This document shows, one piece after another, positions 24,667 through 33,553 of a stretch of 45,677 nucleotides of DNA. The stretch is from an uncultured Selenomonadales bacterium (GTDB taxonomy: Bacteria; Bacillota; Negativicutes; Selenomonadales; Selenomonadaceae). The first letter of the stretch is position 1. Each line of letters opens with the position of its first letter. Below the pieces are notes generated by a model. That model was given only the letters and a program-made list of their open reading frames with translations. It was not told the origin of the DNA and ran no database searches. The position numbers and the translations under genes are program-made. The stretch is from positions 1 to 45,677 of the forward strand of contig CALFJB010000048.1 of NCBI GenBank assembly GCA_937877565.1, read 5' to 3'.

Positions 24667-25924
24667 TCAACATTGCCTCCATTATAGTTATTTGTAAATT
24701 TAAAGCGTCGCTGTAATTTTGCATACGAACTGCGCTTTTCAAATGCAAGAAAGGTTTTGCCACTTGTTGTAACGCCAGCTGTAAATTTTTGGTTGATTCT
24801 CTAATTTTTTTGACATAGGACAAATAATTTTCAGAAAATTTTTCTACGCCGAATTGTTGGCGCTTAAAAATTTTAAGTAATTCGTCACGATGAGTGTTGC
24901 CGTTTGAATCAGTCATAACTTCAATCGCATCTTGTATCAGCGCAAATTTATTTTTTTCGCCAATAGTTCTTAAAACTTCAACAAAAATTGATTGTAACTT
25001 TTTTTTGAGAAAATCGCCTTCGTAAGCAGATTTTAACCAAGAGTGTAATTCGTCAGCCGGTATACGAAATTCTCGCGCCATATACGCAAGCCTTAACATT
25101 GTGGCGGCGTCAAGGTAACCTTCAGCCGTTGCCACATTCACCAAAAATTTTAAATAGGTGTTGCGTTTATTGTAAACCGGGCGATCCTCGTTTTCTTGAC
25201 TTAAAAGATTTATCGGCGGTGCAATATCTGTCATCATATCTGGATTATTAACATCATCGCGCAGGTCTGCCAAAGGGTGGCGCGTCCTTAAGTCTGCAAG
25301 TGTCGTACAGCGCAATAATATAAATTCTTGCACAAAATTTAAAAATTTGTCGTTAAATTCCCAATCAATTAAATTTTTATCGGCGTTGTCATTTAATTCA
25401 ATCCCATCAGGTGTAAATCGAATTTCATTGTAGCCGTAACGCTCCAATTCTTTTGTCGAATAAAAAATACAAACTTCACTGCGAGTCAAGAATAAAAATT
25501 TTTGATTGTTATAATCTGAATCGTCCAACTCAATAAGATAAATTGCAAAAATTTCTTTTGGCGCAATTTTTTTAAAATCAGACAATCTGTCATTAAATTT
25601 ATTCATATAAGGGCAATCAATTTTGGTACGAATTTTTTCACTGCAAGCGTCGTAGCCAATTAAAAACCGGTTTTCGTCATCGCCGTTTTTGAAATAATTT
25701 TCAGCATTTGCGTGATATTTTTTGGCAATGAAATCTATAACAATTTTGCGAGTACAAAAATCTAAAGGAAAATAAAGCGTTTCAAATGTTTCAGGCGGAG
25801 TAATATCACGAGTAACAATATCCAATTTAATTTCTTCGGATTGTTCGCCTGCAAGAATTTTTATTGAAGGATATTTAACTGAATCGCTATCGTCTTTATC
25901 TATCAGATTAGATATTTCCTGCAA
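24656..25924 (-). CDS. TerB-like domain protein
   Basis: The GTG at 25933 directly abuts AAGGAA, so TTG 25924, ten bases downstream, is the more plausible start (422 residues). The N-terminal 230 residues form a mixed alpha/beta domain I do not recognise. Residues about 255-370 (LKFLVNVATAEGYLDAATML, then AIEVMTDSNGNTHRDELLKI) show two TerB/DjlA-type helical repeats with acidic A-x-G-x-x-x-x-E-like loops, which in other proteins bind metal. The C-terminus is helical. TerB-like proteins occur in tellurite/stress and phage-defence gene clusters. The stop overlaps the Hsp70-like gene start. The TerB call is by pattern only. Confidence 0.7.
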   Translation of the reverse strand: MQEISNLIDKDDSDSVKYPSIKILAGEQSEEIKLDIVTRDITPPETFETLYFPLDFCTRKIVIDFIAKKYHANAENYFKNGDDENRFLIGYDACSEKIRTKIDCPYMNKFNDRLSDFKKIAPKEIFAIYLIELDDSDYNNQKFLFLTRSEVCIFYSTKELERYGYNEIRFTPDGIELNDNADKNLIDWEFNDKFLNFVQEFILLRCTTLADLRTRHPLADLRDDVNNPDMMTDIAPPINLLSQENEDRPVYNKRNTYLKFLVNVATAEGYLDAATMLRLAYMAREFRIPADELHSWLKSAYEGDFLKKKLQSIFVEVLRTIGEKNKFALIQDAIEVMTDSNGNTHRDELLKIFKRQQFGVEKFSENYLSYVKKIRESTKNLQLALQQVAKPFLHLKSAVRMQNYSDALNLQITIMEAMLNGK

Positions 25925-25985
25925 AATTTTCACTTCCTTAACAAAAAAATTCTTTCCCCTATCATAACTTTATCAGCTTAAAATT

Positions 25986-26171
25986 TTAATTTCCCCAACC
26001 TGCAAAATAATTTTTGCGAATATCAGTATAACCTTTTGTAATTTCAGTTTCATTGGTGACATCTTCGGGCGCACGCAACATTTCTGAAAGTGAAACTTGT
26101 TCCAAAACGTATTCGACGAATTTACCACCGTTATCCTTTTTGATTTTCGGAAAAATTACTTTTTCACCCAT
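25986..26171 (-). CDS. Small 61-residue protein in the ZorAB-like operon
   Basis: ATG 26171 is preceded by GGAGGG with good spacing. The protein is soluble and charged, and ends in an aromatic FAGWGN tail. The gaps of 20 bases to the ZorB-like gene and about 60 bases to the TerB-like gene fit operon membership. No family is recognised; it could be an adaptor or regulator. Confidence 0.75.
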   Translation of the reverse strand: MGEKVIFPKIKKDNGGKFVEYVLEQVSLSEMLRAPEDVTNETEITKGYTDIRKNYFAGWGN

Positions 26172-26191
26172 AAAAATTTCCCTCCATAAAA

Positions 26192-26788
26192 TTATTCAAT
26201 TAAATCTTGTCCGTTCCAAAGAATACGAATTTCAATACGTCGATTTTCTTCGGAAAATGGATTTTCGGTATTTTTTAAGCGAGTATCGCCATAACCTGCA
26301 ACGCCAATTCTGGTTGCATATTCATTACCGGTAATTTTTAACAAAGCCTCACGAACATTAGCGGCACTCAAAGTTGACAGTTGAACGTTATTATCAAAGT
26401 AGCCGCCTTTATTGCGTAACGCTGAAACGGCTGAAGGGTCGGTATGTCCTTCAATTAAAACTTCCATTTTGGGATTTTCAGTCATGTAATTTTTTAACTT
26501 CAATGCAAATTCATTGATAACCGCGACAACTGCCGGGCTAAGTTCCGCACTTCCTGAAGGAAAAGTTACCGAAGTAAATTCCAACATACCCGTTTCAATG
26601 TGAACGTGTACTTGTCCTGCCTCTTCGTATGATTTTAGGGCTTGTTCAATTTGCGTCATCATTTCATATTTTTGGGCTTCCTGTGTATATTGCGGCAACA
26701 CTGACGCCAAAATAAACATTAGCAACAAAATTAAAACGACGCTTGAAAGTAAATCTGATATTGAAACCCAAACATTTTTCTTTCGCAT
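26192..26788 (-). CDS. ZorB/MotB-like OmpA-domain protein
   Basis: A 198-residue protein with a short cytoplasmic N-terminus and one transmembrane helix (about 10-30) containing Asp12 in SISDLLSSVVLILLLM. This acidic residue corresponds to the proton-carrying Asp of MotB/ZorB. A periplasmic OmpA/MotB-type domain follows: FPSGSAELSPA, VLIEGHTDPSA, LSAANVREAL and ENRRIEIRI. OmpA-like domains anchor to peptidoglycan. It is paired with the MotA/ZorA-like gene 12 bases upstream, so the two should form an ion-driven membrane complex. It resembles the ZorB component of Zorya defence more than flagellar MotB because no flagellar genes are nearby and the partner has a long tail. Confidence 0.88.
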   Translation of the reverse strand: MRKKNVWVSISDLLSSVVLILLLMFILASVLPQYTQEAQKYEMMTQIEQALKSYEEAGQVHVHIETGMLEFTSVTFPSGSAELSPAVVAVINEFALKLKNYMTENPKMEVLIEGHTDPSAVSALRNKGGYFDNNVQLSTLSAANVREALLKITGNEYATRIGVAGYGDTRLKNTENPFSEENRRIEIRILWNGQDLIE

Positions 26789-26800
26789 ATATACACCCGC

Positions 26801-28405
26801 CTAATTTTTGTAATTACGACTTGCAGGGCGTACCGTGTTAATTTTACTTTGTGCAACGGGTAAATTATTTTCAATTTCAGGTTGCAATTTGTTCAAATTT
26901 TCGACGTTGTTTAATTTATCGATACTTTGTAAAATTTGTTGCAAAGTGTTTGAAATAGCCTCAATATTTTTGGCGTTTGAATTTTGCGCCAAAATTAAAT
27001 TATTTAAGGAGTTTGAAAAATTTTGTATATTATTTTTCTGTGAAATTTCAAGCGTTGCCAAATTGCTGTCAAGACTGTTTATAAAATGGTTGCTTGCGTC
27101 AATAAAGTTACTGCTTGCGTTATTGAAATTCTTGACGGCTGTATTTGTTTCAGTTGAATTTTCTGTAAAATTTGTCAGCGTTTTTGTAATTGATTCAGTT
27201 ACAATTCGCCATTCATTGACAAACTGATTTTGCTTGTTAATAAATTCTTCGTTCGCAAGATTTGTACGATTTTCAATAGCAGATAAAGTTTCTTTGAGTT
27301 GAGTTATTGTTTTGCGAATTTCTGCGGCTTCGCGTATGTAACCGTCATTAACTTTATCAATCGTTTGAGCAAGCAGACTTTCCAACGCCCTTTGAGTTTC
27401 TTCGACGTATCTTTTGGAGTCAAGATAAAATTTTTGGTGAAGTTCATCCAGTTTTTCTGACACGTAAAAAATATTGCGTTCGTGTTGCGAATGAATTTCT
27501 TCAATGTGAGATTTATGCAGATTGGCAGTATTTTCGTTACTAATTTTAATTTCATTAAAGCCATTACGTAAATTTTCATCAAGTTCAATTCTGAATTGCT
27601 CAACAGTATTTAAGAAAATTTGAGCTGATTCGGTAAAAGTTTTTGTCGCCTCAACAAATTCATTAAGTTTATCAGTCAAATATTTTTCAACGCGCTTATT
27701 TTCTTGAAGGTCTTCTTCATGATTTGTTATAAGCGTTTCAATTAGTGAATCAAAGGCTCGGCGATTTTCAAACAATAATTTTTCGTATTGGAGTCTACGT
27801 TCCTCTTCAAATTTTTCCTGCAGGGAATATTGTGCCGTTAAAATTCTGTTTTGATTTTCAAGTAAAGTTTTGATACCGTCACGTTCCAAATTATAAAGCA
27901 CGTCATTGACTTCATCGATAATTTCTTGTTTAAATTCAAAATAACGGTTGAGAATTAAATTTTGAAAAATCAGCGAAAAGCAAATTCCCCAAACAGACGT
28001 TTGAAACTTAAACGCAATGACGCCAAGTACAGCTGTTAATTTTGCAAGTTCAAGTTTTTCATCTTCCAAAAGTTCGGCTGAACCTTGAATTGCAACGCCC
28101 AATCCCAAAAATGTAGCTACAATTCCTATGCTTACAAATTCTTCAGGAAGTCCTTCAATTTTACTTTCGGTTGCAGAAATTTTATTTAAATATCTTTTAA
28201 TGAATGAATCCGGCGTCATTTTATTTTGCACAGGTTTATATTCATTTTCCGCGTTATCGCGCAGGTATTCCATAGAATTTCGGCAATTTTTCACCCAATA
28301 AAATCCTAATCCGAATAAAGCGATAAAAATAAATAAAAAAATTACTGCAAGCGCAGTTTCAGGAATAAAGAAAAATTCTATTGTTTTTGATAAAAGATTA
28401 TCCAA
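26801..28405 (-). CDS. ZorA-like MotA/TolQ/ExbB channel protein with a long coiled-coil tail
   Basis: The start chosen is TTG 28405, five bases after GGAGG (28415-28411); the TTG at 28417 overlaps the Shine-Dalgarno site. This gives 534 residues. Transmembrane helices are at about 16-38, 89-107 (FVSIGIVATFLGLGVAIQG, the MotA/ExbB Gly-rich helix) and 121-153. The remaining 380 residues are a cytoplasmic helical tail with Asn/Glu-rich coiled coil and a disordered end. This is the ZorA layout: a proton-channel subunit with an extended intracellular tail that in Zorya transmits the signal to effectors. It heads the operon, with the ZorB-like gene next. No flagellar stator or Tol genes are nearby. 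Confidence 0.87.
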   Translation of the reverse strand: MDNLLSKTIEFFFIPETALAVIFLFIFIALFGLGFYWVKNCRNSMEYLRDNAENEYKPVQNKMTPDSFIKRYLNKISATESKIEGLPEEFVSIGIVATFLGLGVAIQGSAELLEDEKLELAKLTAVLGVIAFKFQTSVWGICFSLIFQNLILNRYFEFKQEIIDEVNDVLYNLERDGIKTLLENQNRILTAQYSLQEKFEEERRLQYEKLLFENRRAFDSLIETLITNHEEDLQENKRVEKYLTDKLNEFVEATKTFTESAQIFLNTVEQFRIELDENLRNGFNEIKISNENTANLHKSHIEEIHSQHERNIFYVSEKLDELHQKFYLDSKRYVEETQRALESLLAQTIDKVNDGYIREAAEIRKTITQLKETLSAIENRTNLANEEFINKQNQFVNEWRIVTESITKTLTNFTENSTETNTAVKNFNNASSNFIDASNHFINSLDSNLATLEISQKNNIQNFSNSLNNLILAQNSNAKNIEAISNTLQQILQSIDKLNNVENLNKLQPEIENNLPVAQSKINTVRPASRNYKN

Positions 28406-28552
28406 TGTTACCTCCAATTCGTTACAATAAAAAAAATTTAATATCAGCTCAAAAATTTTGACATTCCACTAAGTTAGCAAGCGTACAAGGTGCACTCTTT
28501 TGGGAGGAAAATTCTTGAGCAATTAAACGAGTTAAATTTCATCATTTTAGCC

Positions 28553-28685
28553 AATGCCGTCTTAACGAAACCCTAAACATCCACGCTAAAACTCAACGAA
28601 TTTTAGTGTTTTTATAGTTTGTATTATACGACGACCTTTGAAACTTCGCAAGAAATTTTGGCTTGTTTTCAATTAAGACGGCATT
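28553..28685. repeat. 133-bp segment bounded by a perfect 13-bp inverted repeat
   Basis: AATGCCGTCTTAA (28553-28565) recurs as its exact complement TTAAGACGGCATT (28673-28685). The 107 bases between contain no open frame. The size and perfect ends resemble a miniature inverted-repeat element, but no target-site duplication is evident. It sits in the non-coding gap between the operon and the DUF3102-like remnant. Confidence 0.5.
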
Positions 28686-28739
28686 TACATAATGTGTTTG
28701 TCATCTTTCATTTTTTAAAATTTATTGGAGTTTTTTCTT

Positions 28740-29000
28740 ATGGAAAATGAAAAAAAATTTAGTCCCTACCGCCGGTAATGCAGTCGCAAATGTGCCGACG
28801 CTTAATCAGCGTATTTTCAAAATTCAGTTCCATCTTCAAAATATGGGGCAAAGCGCAATTATCATCGGGCAAGAATTGATTGAATGCAAAAAGTCGGGAA
28901 TTGCAACGGGGCTACTTGACTTGAAAAAAATTTCAAACTTAAGAAAATTTCAGCCGCAAAAAGAATTAGCAATTACAATGAAAGACAGGTGTTTTTATGA
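28740..29000 (+). pseudogene. DUF3102-like protein, frameshifted remnant
   Basis: ATG 28740 follows GGAG. An A8 run shifts the frame almost at once; with one A fewer the product would read MENEKNLVPTAG. The body LNQRIFKIQFHLQNMGQSAI and IIIGQELIECKK matches the start of DUF3102-type phage/plasmid proteins. A second shift near 28895 returns to ATWLEKNFKLKK, the family's 'WLxxNFxxxxxTA'-like segment, and the frame stops at 28998-29000, overlapping the next start. Such proteins are frequent on mobile elements. Confidence 0.6.
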
Positions 29001-30355
29001 GCGGTTATAATTTAATTACTTTGGACGCCGGTAAAATTCTGGACAATTTCACGGTAGAACAACTTAAAAATAACAATTACTGCGCTAAATTTGCATACGA
29101 TTTATCAGATAAAATTTCAATTCGTCGGGAAATTATATCGTCGGTGGACAGGTACGATAATAACGCGCTTTTTTATCAAATTCGGCAAGTAGTAGGTAAC
29201 ACTGACACAGAAGAAGAAAATGCTTTGCAGCAAGTTATAGTTTTTGTTGATTTTTGGAAAGTCTTTTAAAGTCAAAAAAATTAAATGTGAAAATTGCTTT
29301 GAAAAATTATTAATCCATCTATTTGACGGTGAAAGGCTAATATCGCCGGATTTTGCTTAAATTGTCGGCGACTATTTAAAATCAGAATATAATTTCGAGA
29401 GAGATTCACATTCGTTTCAAGTGAGAATGCCTTTTACAAAAATGGTACTTCACGAAGTTGACTTCAATAAATTTTTTGAGAAACCTGCATTTGTCAAGAA
29501 ATGAGCAGGTAATTCTTAAACCGTACACAGCAAAAAACAGTTTGTACGAAAAATATTTTTCACATTTAGTCGGCGCGGTAATGATTGCGTCAAAATATAA
29601 ATTAACAGTTCCAATGGCGTTGGGTAGCGCAGATTTTGACGGTGATTTGGTAAAGATTATATCAGATGAAATTATAGTAACCGCAGTAAAAACTAGCGTT
29701 TATGCAGAAAATTCAAAAAGAATCAGCTAAAGGCTCAATAAGCTTTGATACGATAGTGAATACTTTTTCAAATCAAGCTGGATTGATTTCTAACATTGTT
29801 GCCGAAATAGTAACCATAGAATATAGCCCAGCTACTAACAAAAATTTTCAAGAATGGTAATAGGAATTGAAATTGATGCCGCAAAAAATGGCGTTCATCC
29901 TAAAAAATATACAGGCGTTGGAGAAATTGAAAGCTAAAAGTAACAGATTGAAATATTTTTTTTCGTTAAAAAATTTATACTCCAAATGAAAATTCTTTAT
30001 CCATATATAAAACCAGAAAATCTGGAAAAAACTAGGCTGACTTTATATGCTTCAAAAAAGACGACAGTGAAAAAACTGACACGGCACTTAAAAGATTAAT
30101 TGCTGAAAAATGGCAATTACCGCGAGCTGAAAGTCGCTAAAAAAAATTGCTATCATATTGGGAATAGACATTCAAAGCGAATTGATAACGCCGACAATGG
30201 TTGAGTTACTTTCAAATTTCAGCAATAACGGATTTATGCTTTTTTATTACATATTCAAAGATATACAGACTCAACGTAATGAAGATGTAGAATCTATAAA
30301 AGATTTTGAAGAAATTGCAGAGTTAGGAAATAATGAAGGCGTCGAAGAAAATTAA
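28997..30355 (+). pseudogene. Decayed double-psi beta-barrel RNA polymerase (RdRP/YonO-like)
   Basis: Several colinear pieces in different frames form one ancestral gene. They are YNLITLDAGKILDNFTVEQL and SDKISIRREIISSVDRYDNN (28997-29269), then DGERLISPDFA, SFQVRMPFTKMVLHEVDF (about 29290-29500), LVGAVMIASKYKLTVPMAL followed by GSADFDGDLVKII (about 29560-29670), then FSNQAGLISNIVAEI and MVIGIEIDAAKNGVHP (about 29770-29935), and a C-terminal scrap to 30355. The DxDGD sequence together with the upstream FQxRxPFxK block is the catalytic signature of the RdRP/YonO branch of two-barrel RNA polymerases. At least three frameshifts, a TAA at about 29358 and an internal deletion show it is dead. The family assignment is from motif memory. 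Confidence 0.6.
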
Positions 30356-30505
30356 AATACATTCCGAATTTATAAGTAATTTTAAAATAGTGGAAGATCA
30401 TGAACTCGATATTTCGGAAAATCAAGGACGAATTTTTTAGTGATTTTGGAGCCGGTTCTCATTTAGAAAAAATAAGCGTTACCAATAATTTTATATAGAA
30501 ACGAC

Positions 30506-30536
30506 AAAGGACACTGGATATTTTCCAGCGTCCTTT
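30506..30536 (+). terminator. Hairpin downstream of the polymerase remnant
   Basis: AAAGGAC (30506-30512) and CTGG pair with CCAG and GTCCTTT (30530-30536) with a small internal mismatch. The T-run is short, so termination is only plausible. Confidence 0.4.
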
Positions 30537-31110
30537 CAAATTTGCACATTTTAACTATGTTCGGCATCCGAGAAGGATTCGGTTATTTAAAAATTCTTGC
30601 TAATATACACGACATCACATAAACAGGCAATCAGATTATCTTTTACATTTGTTCAATCAAGTCACAGTTGCCTGTACCGTATTTAAATTATCTTGAAATT
30701 TATTAAAATGATAAATGTACAGAGTAACATTTTCATTTATTTCCAAATTAAAAAGAATTTTTAATTGTTTGGAAGTAAAGTTTTCAAATATAAAGACCGG
30801 CAAATTATCAAGAGAAATTGAACATTCCTGAATTCAAATTTTAAAATTTAAATTATACTAAAAATGTTTAAAGAAAAAATCCGCGTCGCAAAGTGCCATT
30901 TTGAGCCGCATTGCAACGCCATTTGTAACGGTTAGGGGTTTAAAAGTATGTCTCCGTAAGGAGTCTGAAAAAAATGAGATTAACACAGTCGCATTATTAC
31001 TGAAAGTGAGCGACGCCGTCATTATACGATAATAATTTTTTGATTTTAGTATAATTTTAGTTGATAATATTTATATTACAGTAAAAATTTTTTAAGGTTT
31101 TGGAGAAACA
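30537..31110. other. 574-bp stretch without a convincing gene
   Basis: No start-to-stop gene is convincing here. On the minus strand, 30662-30840 is an open stretch of about 58 codons (ending LNTVQATVT) without a start codon, possibly a remnant. ACAGGCAA (30623-30630) and TTGCCTGT (30668-30675) form an inverted repeat. On the plus strand, 30886-31030 is open (…TPFVTVRGLKVCLRKESE…LLLKVSDAV) without an ATG and includes a perfect CTCC-GTAA-GGAG hairpin (30952-30963) with a GNRA-type loop. It could be a small RNA, a remnant, or nothing. Confidence 0.4.
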
Positions 31111-31139
31111 AAAAGCCCGCCAATTTACGGCGGGTTTTT
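31111..31139. terminator. Bidirectional rho-independent terminator
   Basis: CCCGCC (31116-31121) pairs with GGCGGG (31129-31134), flanked by AAAAG on the left and TTTTT on the right, so it works in both directions. It ends the minus-strand nitroreductase operon. Confidence 0.85.
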
Positions 31140-31155
31140 AGCTTGTAGAATATTT

Positions 31156-31683
31156 TTAAAAAGTTTCGCTGTGAACTTTATCGAAGTTTAATTTTTCCAA
31201 TTCACGTTGACGCGGTAATTTTGCAGGAACGCCTAAAGATAAAATCGATTGACACATAAAATTTTCCGGAAACTTTAAAATTTCGCGCAGATATTCTTCA
31301 CTTGGTGAATCATTTTCTGCCGGACGGTTTCTAACCTGTATCCAACAATTTCCAATTCCCAACGAAGTTGCCATTAATTCCATATTCATCATCGCAACCG
31401 CTGAATCTTCAACGACTGTATCAGATTTTTCTTTGTCTGCAATTACTACAACTGCCGCCGCCGCTTGCGTCAACATTTTTGCCACTCCTACGCGACAATG
31501 TGACATTTTTTCCAGTGTTTCAGAATTTTTAACTACGATAAATTCGCACGGGTATTTTGAGTGTCCTGAAGGCGCAAGTAACGCCGCACTCAAAATTTTT
31601 TGCAGTTGTTCATCTGAAATTTTTTCGTCCGTGTATTGTCTGACACTCCTGCGCGACCTCATCAATTCCAATAAATCTGACAT
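31156..31683 (-). CDS. Nitroreductase family protein
   Basis: A 175-residue FMN-dependent oxidoreductase fold. MRSRRSVRQYTDEKISDEQL at the N-terminus carries the RRSxR FMN-phosphate motif. AALLAPSGHSKYP is the flavin-site loop, and SLGIGNCWIQVRN plus ILSLGVPA are the usual C-terminal motifs. Start ATG 31683 follows GGAGGCGG. It sits 15 bases after the exported hypothetical protein, so the two are co-transcribed. The natural substrate of such enzymes (nitro compounds, quinones, flavins) cannot be told from sequence. Confidence 0.93.
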   Translation of the reverse strand: MSDLLELMRSRRSVRQYTDEKISDEQLQKILSAALLAPSGHSKYPCEFIVVKNSETLEKMSHCRVGVAKMLTQAAAAVVVIADKEKSDTVVEDSAVAMMNMELMATSLGIGNCWIQVRNRPAENDSPSEEYLREILKFPENFMCQSILSLGVPAKLPRQRELEKLNFDKVHSETF

Positions 31684-31698
31684 TTTACCGCCTCCAAA

Positions 31699-32259
31699 TT
31701 AATTTTGTTTATCGCTTGCAATTAACATAAATTGAAAACCGTCTTCAGATTGTGGACGCGCTCCCGCCATTAGCACATAGCAGCGATTTTTTTCAGCACT
31801 CCAAACAAATGACGACGCCAAAACTTCATCGTCGCTTAATTTGTTTATCAATAATTCGGCGTCCGCTTGAGTCAATCCCAAAGTTTGCAAAGTCGTAAAA
31901 AGTAAAACTACAGCATTTTCACCCGCTTTTTCATTATAAGCTACGATTTTTAATGCTGAAACTTTTTCTTCGTCGTCTACGAAAAATACTATTTCGCCGT
32001 CCGGCGCGGTTGCAGTTTTTAAACCGTACTGACAGCCCCACGCCGTATTTCCAATTTCCGGCAATTCCGTATTTTCAAATTTTACCGCGTTGGTTAAAAG
32101 TAGCGGCGTTTCTTTTTGAAATTCTTCAGTGTAAATTACGTCCGCTATTGAATGAACAACTTTTTGCACGTCATCATCTGAAACGCGTAGCATTGCCGCG
32201 CTTGCCACGTTCGCCGCCATTAAAAAGCAAACTAAAAAAGCTAAAAATATTTTTCTCAC
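31699..32259 (-). CDS. Exported protein of unknown function
   Basis: A 186-residue protein with a signal peptide (MRKIFLAFLVCFLMAANVASA, cleavage near residue 21), then a soluble domain. It contains GNTAWGCQYGLKTA, VSALKIVAYNEKAGENAVVL and a C-terminal FQFMLIASDKQN, and probably has a mixed alpha/beta fold. No known motif was recognised. ATG 32259 follows a GAGGAGG site. It is the first gene of a two-gene unit with the nitroreductase, divergent from the aminotransferase across 106 bases that must hold both promoters. Confidence 0.88.
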   Translation of the reverse strand: MRKIFLAFLVCFLMAANVASAAMLRVSDDDVQKVVHSIADVIYTEEFQKETPLLLTNAVKFENTELPEIGNTAWGCQYGLKTATAPDGEIVFFVDDEEKVSALKIVAYNEKAGENAVVLLFTTLQTLGLTQADAELLINKLSDDEVLASSFVWSAEKNRCYVLMAGARPQSEDGFQFMLIASDKQN

Positions 32260-32365
32260 GTTAAAACCTCCTCAAAGAAATTTTATACAAATTGCCGATA
32301 AATCCTGCTTTAAAAATTTTTTTGACTGTGATAATATAGCAGAAATTTTTGGAGGTGATTTTTAA

Positions 32366-33550
32366 ATGGTTTCAGCGAAAATGTACGAATTGGGAACGAA
32401 AAAATCTACCATTCGTACGATTTTTGAATTTGGCAGGAAACGCGCCGCCGAAGTTGGCGAAGAAAATATTTTTGATTTTAGTTTAGGTAACCCAAATGTA
32501 CCGACGCCGGAATTTGTAAAAAACGCGGCGATTGACATTTTGCAAAACTCTGAACCGTCCGCAGTTCACGGCTATACCGTTGCGCCCGGAAATCCTCAAG
32601 TTAGGGAAATTCTTGCAAAAAGTATTAACGAACGTTTCAACACGAATTTTGCAGGAAAAAATATTTTTATCACGGCAGGAGCCGCCGCCGCCATTACAAT
32701 TTCTTTTAAGGCGTTGACTGAAGACGACGACGAATTTATAACTTTTGCCCCATATTTTCCCGAATATAAAGTTTTTGTTGAATCAGTCGGCGCAAAATTG
32801 AACGTCGTACCTGCGCAGCCTAAAGATTGGCAAATTGACTTTGACGCCTTTGAAAAAATGTTGACGCCAAATGTTAAAGCCGTAATTATCAATTCGCCGA
32901 ATAATCCTTCAGGCGCGGTTTATTCCGTCGAAACTATTAAAAAACTCGCGCAGATTCTCAAAGAAAAGTCCGCCGAATTTGGACACGCAATTTTTATAAT
33001 TTCTGATGAACCGTACCGCGAAATTGCTTACGGCGTCGAAGTTCCCTACGTGCCGAATTTTTACGACAATACTTTAGTTTGTTATTCCTACAGCAAATCT
33101 TTTTCGTTGCCGGGCGAACGTATCGGTTATATTGTTGTTCCTGATTCTGTTGCAGACTTTGGAAAAATTTTTGGCGCAATAGCGGGCGCGGCAAGAGTTT
33201 TAACGCACGTCAACGCGCCGAGTCTTTGGCAGTTGGTAGTTGCGAAATGTGCCGGTAAACCGTCTGATATTTCGATTTATGAACGCAATGCAAAACTTTT
33301 GTACAACGGCTTAATCGACGCGGGCTTTGAATGTGTCAAGCCTCAAGGCGCGTTTTATCTTTTTCCTAAGGCGTTGGAAGATGACGACTACGCTTTTTGC
33401 GAACGTGCCAAAAAATATGATTTACTCTTAGTACCCGGCGCAGATTTCGGCTGCAAAGGATATTTCCGCGCCGCCTACTGTATAAAAACTGAAACTATTG
33501 AAAAGTCTTTGCCGCTTTTCAAAAAACTTGCTGAAGAGTACAGGTGTTAG
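32366..33550 (+). CDS. PLP-dependent class I/II aminotransferase (aspartate-type)
   Basis: A 394-residue fold-type I aminotransferase. The sequence shows DFSLGNPNVPTPEFV at the N-terminus, ITAGAAAAI (cofactor phosphate loop), INSPNNPSGAVYS (PLP-ring Asn), ISDEPYREIAY (Asp and Tyr contacting PLP), and SYSKSFSLPGERIGYI with the Schiff-base Lys and the second phosphate-binding Arg. The C-terminal FRAAYCIK carries the substrate-carboxylate Arg. Start ATG 32366 follows GGAGGTGA. The substrate (Asp, Ala or aromatic) is not resolved by motif. The gene is monocistronic and intact. Confidence 0.94.
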   Translation: MVSAKMYELGTKKSTIRTIFEFGRKRAAEVGEENIFDFSLGNPNVPTPEFVKNAAIDILQNSEPSAVHGYTVAPGNPQVREILAKSINERFNTNFAGKNIFITAGAAAAITISFKALTEDDDEFITFAPYFPEYKVFVESVGAKLNVVPAQPKDWQIDFDAFEKMLTPNVKAVIINSPNNPSGAVYSVETIKKLAQILKEKSAEFGHAIFIISDEPYREIAYGVEVPYVPNFYDNTLVCYSYSKSFSLPGERIGYIVVPDSVADFGKIFGAIAGAARVLTHVNAPSLWQLVVAKCAGKPSDISIYERNAKLLYNGLIDAGFECVKPQGAFYLFPKALEDDDYAFCERAKKYDLLLVPGADFGCKGYFRAAYCIKTETIEKSLPLFKKLAEEYRC

Positions 33551-33553
33551 GTT

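Noticed and set aside
26192..28405. Flagellar stator MotAB or TolQR/ExbBD
   Set aside because: No flagellar, Tol or TonB genes nearby, the channel protein has a 380-residue cytoplasmic tail, and the pair leads a defence-type operon.
15251..28405. Calling the operon canonical Zorya
   Set aside because: ZorC, the ZorD helicase and the ZorE nuclease are absent, while Hsp70, radical SAM, TerB-like and AAA+ genes are not part of Zorya.
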